Notes under the pieces: model-generated | Databases searched by the model: none | The model's input: the letters and a program-made list of their open reading frames with translations, nothing else | What the model was told of the DNA's origin: nothing | Origin: Prorocentrum cordatum | Lineage: Eukaryota > Sar > Dinophyceae > Prorocentrales > Prorocentraceae | Length of the DNA stretch: 20,000 bases | Reading direction: 5' to 3' | Assembly (NCBI GenBank): GCA_963575745.1 | Contig: CAUYUJ010010408.1 | Coordinates: 1-20,000 of the forward strand | Made by a program: the position numbers and the translations under genes | Part shown: one piece after another, positions 16,968 to 20,000 of the stretch | Layout: each line of letters opens with the position of its first letter | Numbering within the stretch: position 1 is the first letter of the stretch

Positions 16968-17060
16968 TCCTCCTCCTCCTCCTCCTCTTCCTCCTCGCTC
17001 ATGGTATCCTCCTCCTCCTCCTCCTCCTCCTCCTCCTCCTCCTCCTCCTCCTCTTCCTCC
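16968..17060. repeat. TCC microsatellite, pyrimidine on + strand
   Basis: TCC repeats with one interruption (CTCGCTCATGGTAT) at about 16994-17007. Poly-Leu, poly-Ser and poly-Pro frames on the + strand and poly-Arg/Gly on the minus strand are by-products. Confidence 0.95.
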
Positions 17061-17249
17061 CCTCACTCATTTCACCCTCCCCCTCTCCTCCCCCTCTTTC
17101 TCCTCCCCCTGACCCTTCCGCCAATGCTCGGAGGCGCCTGCCAGCTGCCGGGGGCGGTTTTCCCGCACGTGTTCTGCATGTTTTCCCAAGGTTTCCCTTC
17201 CGTGTCCCTCCGGGGACTCCATGGGACTTCGGAGGGGGGGGTTCGGTTA
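17061..17249. other. C-rich unique sequence
   Basis: Pyrimidine-rich DNA, then mixed sequence up to GGTTA at the edge of the next element. No gene recognised. Confidence 0.35.
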
Positions 17250-17403
17250 AGTCGGGCATATCCTTTTACAGGGGGAATATTCAAGAGCAGTAGAAAAATA
17301 GCGTGGTGACGATTTGTCGTGCTCTTTGAACTACTCTTGCTTATTTTTTGGGCTATTTTTCACTTTCCATTCAACATCAGCCTGTAGGAGGACATGCCCG
17401 ACC
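17250..17403 (+). mobile_element. Complete 154-bp non-autonomous inverted-repeat element (copy 3)
   Basis: Left terminus AGTCGGGCATATCCTTTTAC (continuing AGG) and right terminus, reverse complemented, GGTCGGGCATGTCCTCCTAC (continuing AGG): 19 of 23 positions agree. TA lies immediately outside both ends (17248-17249 and 17404-17405), and TA also borders the ends of the two partial copies. TA target duplication and short length fit a Tc1/mariner-type MITE; the superfamily is inferred from TA alone. There is no coding capacity, and the interior is AT-rich with GACGATTTGTCGTG near the left. Confidence 0.8.
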
Positions 17404-17413
17404 TAGTTAAGAG

Positions 17414-17628
17414 TACGGTAGGTTCCTGCGGCGGTGTCGCGCCTGCGACGCCGGCGACGACGTTCAAGGTTGAATTCTGCGACGCGGAAGCACCCAGAGG
17501 TACGGTAGCGCCACTGGACCCGACGGAGTTCAACCCTGAACAATCGGGGCCGTGATCGATTCGAGGTCGAACGATCGATGCGGGGTCAAAAACCTTTGCG
17601 CGCGTTGACGCCGTACGAACCTACCGCA
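17414..17628. mobile_element. Second, unrelated inverted-repeat (fold-back) element, ~215 bp
   Basis: TACGGTAGGTTCCTGCGGCG at 17414-17433 agrees with the reverse complement of 17609-17628 at 17 of 20 positions. An inner pair, GTTCAAGGTTGAATTC at about 17462 and GAGTTCAACCCTGAAC at about 17528, is also inverted. It begins only 10 bp after the 154-bp element. No target duplication is clear, so it could be a structured non-mobile region. Confidence 0.55.
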
Positions 17629-18420
17629 GGTGTGCGAATTTTTTTTTGAGGATCCTCGAGGCCTTCGCCCCCTCCCCTACCCCCCCCCCGGCTCCCCAGA
17701 ATTCCGGGCCTCTTCCCGAGGTGTTCGTGTCGTTCTGGTGCGTGCCCCGCACGGCCGCCCGAGGCCTGGGTCTGACGAGGAAGGAGGAGGAGTATGTAGT
17801 GAGGGAGTAGGAGGAGATGTGAGGAGGTGAGGAGGAGGAGGAGGGAGGAGGAGGCGGCGGAGGCTGAGTCGGAGTCGGAGTGATGCATGAGCGGCCGGAT
17901 GAGTATTGAGAGTAGAGGCGGACAGGAGGAAGGAGGAGTAGGAGGAGGAGGAGGAGGAGGAGGAGGAAGACGAGGAAGACGAGGAAGCAGCAGACAATAG
18001 CTCAGCTGCTCAGCGGAGGGCTGCACCGATCCTGGCCGGTGGGCACGCCCTCCTGACCAGGTCAGGGGCCTGCCCGCCGAGCCAGGGCCCAAGACTGCCT
18101 GCCACTCTCTGCGCAGGCGGGCGCTCGGGCGTCCTCCCGCAGGTGCCTCGCGGACGCCATGCACGGGAAGTGCGACATCGACGCGGCCATGGAGGCGAGG
18201 AGGAGGGGGAGGGGAGGAGGGAGGCGGAGCGGGAAGGTGGAGAGGGGCCGGGGGGGGGGGCCGGGCAGGGAAGATAGGGAGGGCAAGAGGGGGAAAGGGG
18301 GGAGGGCGAGGGGGATGGCGTTGGCAGGGGAGGCGGAGGGAGAGGCGGAAGGGGGAGGGAAGGAGGAGGCAGGTTGGCGGGTCAGCGTGCTGGAGTGGAC
18401 GACGCTGCAAGGCGCTCTCC

Positions 18421-18421
<1 letters not shown>
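17629..18421. other. Region rich in GGA-type purine patches, no gene recognised
   Basis: Contains GGA tracts at about 17780-17860 and 17930-17970 and a looser G/A-rich patch at about 18185-18370. A minus-strand frame of about 309 codons (17586-18515) is open across it, but it is dominated by Ser/Pro/Leu from the purine patches. Between the patches (about 17985-18160) the sequence is mixed and the frames carry no recognisable domain. Confidence 0.45.

Positions 18422-18457
<36 letters not shown>
18422..18457 (+). repeat. (CTG)12 microsatellite
   Basis: Twelve uninterrupted CTG triplets. They read as poly-Cys, poly-Leu or poly-Ala on this strand and poly-Gln, poly-Ser or poly-Ala on the other. 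Confidence 0.98.
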
Positions 18458-18458
<1 letters not shown>

Positions 18459-18834
18459 GTGGCCAGCCTTCGTGCCCTTTCGGCGGAGAAGGGTGCCCCC
18501 CCCCCCGCTGCCCATTCACCGCCTCTCCCCATACTTCGCCCCGTCCCTCCCTTCTCCCCCTGCTTTTCCACCTCCCCCCCGCCCCCTCCCCTCGTCCCCT
18601 TCCCGCCCTTCTACTCCACAGCTAAGCACTGTGAATACTACTCTCCTCTCTCTCCTGGTGGCGTCCGGGAGATATTCGGCCCCCCTCCGCGTACTGTTTT
18701 TTTATTCGGGATTTCAGGGGAACGTTTTTTTTTTTTTTTTTGTTTCTTCTTTCCCCCACACATCCTGAATGGGGTTCTTGTTTTCCCAGAACACCCTCTC
18801 CTTACCACCCACCTCCCGCTCCATCTTCCATACA
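18458..18834. other. C-rich then T-rich unique sequence
   Basis: Includes GCCCATTCACCGCCTCTC at 18510-18527, an exact 18-nt match to 8662-8679, and a T run at about 18725-18741. The segment after the T run (about 18752-18789) resembles 12405-12440 (TGGGGTTCT(T/A)GTTTTC). No gene recognised. Confidence 0.4.
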
Positions 18835-18960
18835 GCACAATATTATTCCTACCACACACATCATACCATACCATAGTTCCTACCACACATGCCATACCAT
18901 ACCATACCATACCATACCATACCACACCATACGTACCATACCGTACCATACCATACCATG
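18835..18960 (+). repeat. CATAC/ACCAT pentanucleotide repeat
   Basis: Imperfect CATAC repeats with ACGTACC and ACACC variants. It runs into the first family E unit at CCATACCATGG, a junction that resembles the CCATAC..CATGG edge inside every family E unit. Confidence 0.92.
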
Positions 18961-20000
18961 GCGTGCCCCTCCCACCCCTCCAGGGAGGCCCCGCCTGAGC
19001 GAGGAGGGTGTCCGCAAACCATACTATTTACATGGTTTCGTGCCCCTCCCACCCCTCCAGGGAGGCCCCGCCTGAGCGAGGAGGGTATCGGAATACCATA
19101 CTATTTACATGGTTTCGTGCCCCTCCCACCCCTCCAGGGAGGCCCCGCCTGAGCGAGGAGGGTATCGGAAAACCATACTATTTACATGGTTTCGTTCCCC
19201 TCCCACCCCTCCAGGGAGGCCCCGCCTGAGCGAGGAGGGTATCGGAAAACCATACTATTTACATGGTTTCGTGCCCCTCCCACCCCTCCAGGGAGGCCCC
19301 GCCTGAGCGAGGAAGGTATCCGCAAACCATACTATTTACATGGTTTCGTGCCCCTCCCACACCTCCAGGGAGGCCCCGCCTGAGCGAGGAGCATGGTTTC
19401 GTGCCCCTCCCACCTCTCCAGGGAGGCCCCGCCTGAGCGAGGAGGGTATCCGCAAACCATACTATTTACATGGTTTCGTGCCCCTCCCACCCCTCCAGGG
19501 AGGCCCCGCCTGAGCGAGGAGGGTATCGGAATACCATACTATTTACATGGTTTTGTGCCCCTCCCACCCCTCCAGGGAGGCCCCGCCTGAGCGAGGAGGG
19601 TATCGGCAAACCATACTATTTACATGGTTTCGTGCCCCTCCCACCCCTCCAGGGAGGCCCCGCCTGAGCGAGGAGGGTATCGGCAAACCATACTATTTAC
19701 ATGGTTTCGTGCCCCTCCCACCCCTCCAGGGAGGCCCCGCCTGAGCGAGGAGGGCATCGGAAAACCATACTATTTACATGGTTTCGTGCCCCTCCCACCC
19801 CTCCAGGGAGGCCCAGCCTGAGCGAGGAGGGCATCCGCAAACCATACTATTTACATGGTTTCGTGCCCCTCCCACCCCTCCAGGGAGGCCCCGCCTGAGC
19901 GAGGAGGGTATCGGAAAACCATACTATTTACATGGTTTCGTGCCCCTCCCACCCATCCAGGGAGGCCCCGCCTGAGCGAGGAGGGTATCCGAAAACCATA
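18957..20000 (+). repeat. Tandem repeat family E (77-bp unit, 14 units, continues beyond window)
   Basis: Unit landmarks are CATGGTTTCGTGCCCCTCCC, ACCCCTCCAGGGAGGCCCCG, CCTGAGCGAGGAGGGTATC and CCATACTATTTA. CATGGTTTCG begins at 19031, 19108, 19185, 19262, 19339, 19392, 19469 and then every 77 bp to 19931. The unit at 19339-19391 is only 53 bp, lacking the end from GGTATC to ATTTA. Units are far more alike than those of family A, so this array is young. Repeated 65-codon + frames (MVSCPSHPSREAPPERGG..) arise because three units equal 77 codons; they are not genes. Confidence 0.98.

Noticed and set aside
17246-17410. piggyBac-type TTAA target site for the 154-bp element (GTTAA occurs on both sides)
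   Set aside because: On the right, GTTAA lies three bases beyond the conserved terminus, and copy 2 lacks TTAA there; TA fits all four ends better.
18422-18457. (CTG)12 as a polyglutamine or polyalanine coding tract
   Set aside because: Frames across it show no other protein-like features, and CTG runs are common in non-coding DNA.
19031-19975. Series of near-identical 65-codon + frames, which could look like a tandem gene family
   Set aside because: They recur every 77 bp in successive phases and overlap one another; they are reading-frame products of family E.
12503-20000. CRISPR-like array (regular repeats with interspersed differences)
   Set aside because: Units are contiguous 77- and 89-bp minisatellites with no unique spacers, in eukaryote-like DNA; there are no cas genes.
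4071-20000. Periods 77, 89, 89 and 101 differ by 12, hinting at a common length rule
   Set aside because: Four numbers are too few, the units are not alike in sequence, and truncated or enlarged units show that length is not strictly fixed.

Overview
This window looks like eukaryotic nuclear DNA that is almost entirely non-coding and repeat-dominated. It is GC-rich, has no bacterial-style operons, and holds no rRNA or tRNA that I can recognise. It contains many microsatellites, at least five mutually unrelated minisatellite families and several short inverted-repeat elements. The best lineage clue is a 22-nt segment at 13781-13802 that matches the dinoflagellate trans-spliced leader (DinoSL) at 18 of 22 positions by eye, including the last 11 bases without mismatch. 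Dinoflagellate genomes are known to carry retroposed cDNAs that keep relict leaders, so a large GC-rich dinoflagellate genome is my working guess (about 50-60%). Another repeat-rich protist or alga is possible.

Layout. 1-1810: a GGA microsatellite, then a large imperfect palindrome (882-1283 against 1345-1552) whose left arm is interrupted by a ~186-bp insert with its own inverted ends. 1817-2822: GGA and TCC tracts with strand switches, a 27-G run and an 18-bp minisatellite. 2823-3870: mostly unique sequence, then one end of a short TA-flanked inverted-repeat element (3871-3957). 4071-7378: the 101-bp family A in two arrays, split by a GGA tract and ~630 bp of GC-rich DNA. 7379-10670: the longest low-repeat stretch, with one weak candidate coding frame. 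10671-11520: a very long TATG/GCAT/ATTGT/TA simple-sequence block. 12503-13762: the 89-bp family B. 13781-13988: leader-like site, perfect hairpin and a 34-codon frame. 14018-14090: two long T runs. 14184-15605: an ~83-bp family interleaved with a 21-bp family in higher-order repeats. 15987-16200: a GTT/GTC microsatellite. 16414-16680: the 89-bp family D, joined to another end of the short element. 17250-17403: the only complete copy of that element (154 bp), followed 10 bp later by a different inverted-repeat element. 18835-20000: a CATAC-type pentamer array running into the 77-bp family E, which continues past the window.

Most long open frames here are by-products of repeats. The main periods (101, 89, 89, 77) are not multiples of three, and the repeat units lack stops in several frames. 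I found no gene I can name. The most informative signals are structural: a candidate Tc1/mariner-like non-autonomous element family with three copies, a nested insertion inside a fold-back palindrome, a relict spliced leader, and a multi-unit block shared between the two family A arrays.
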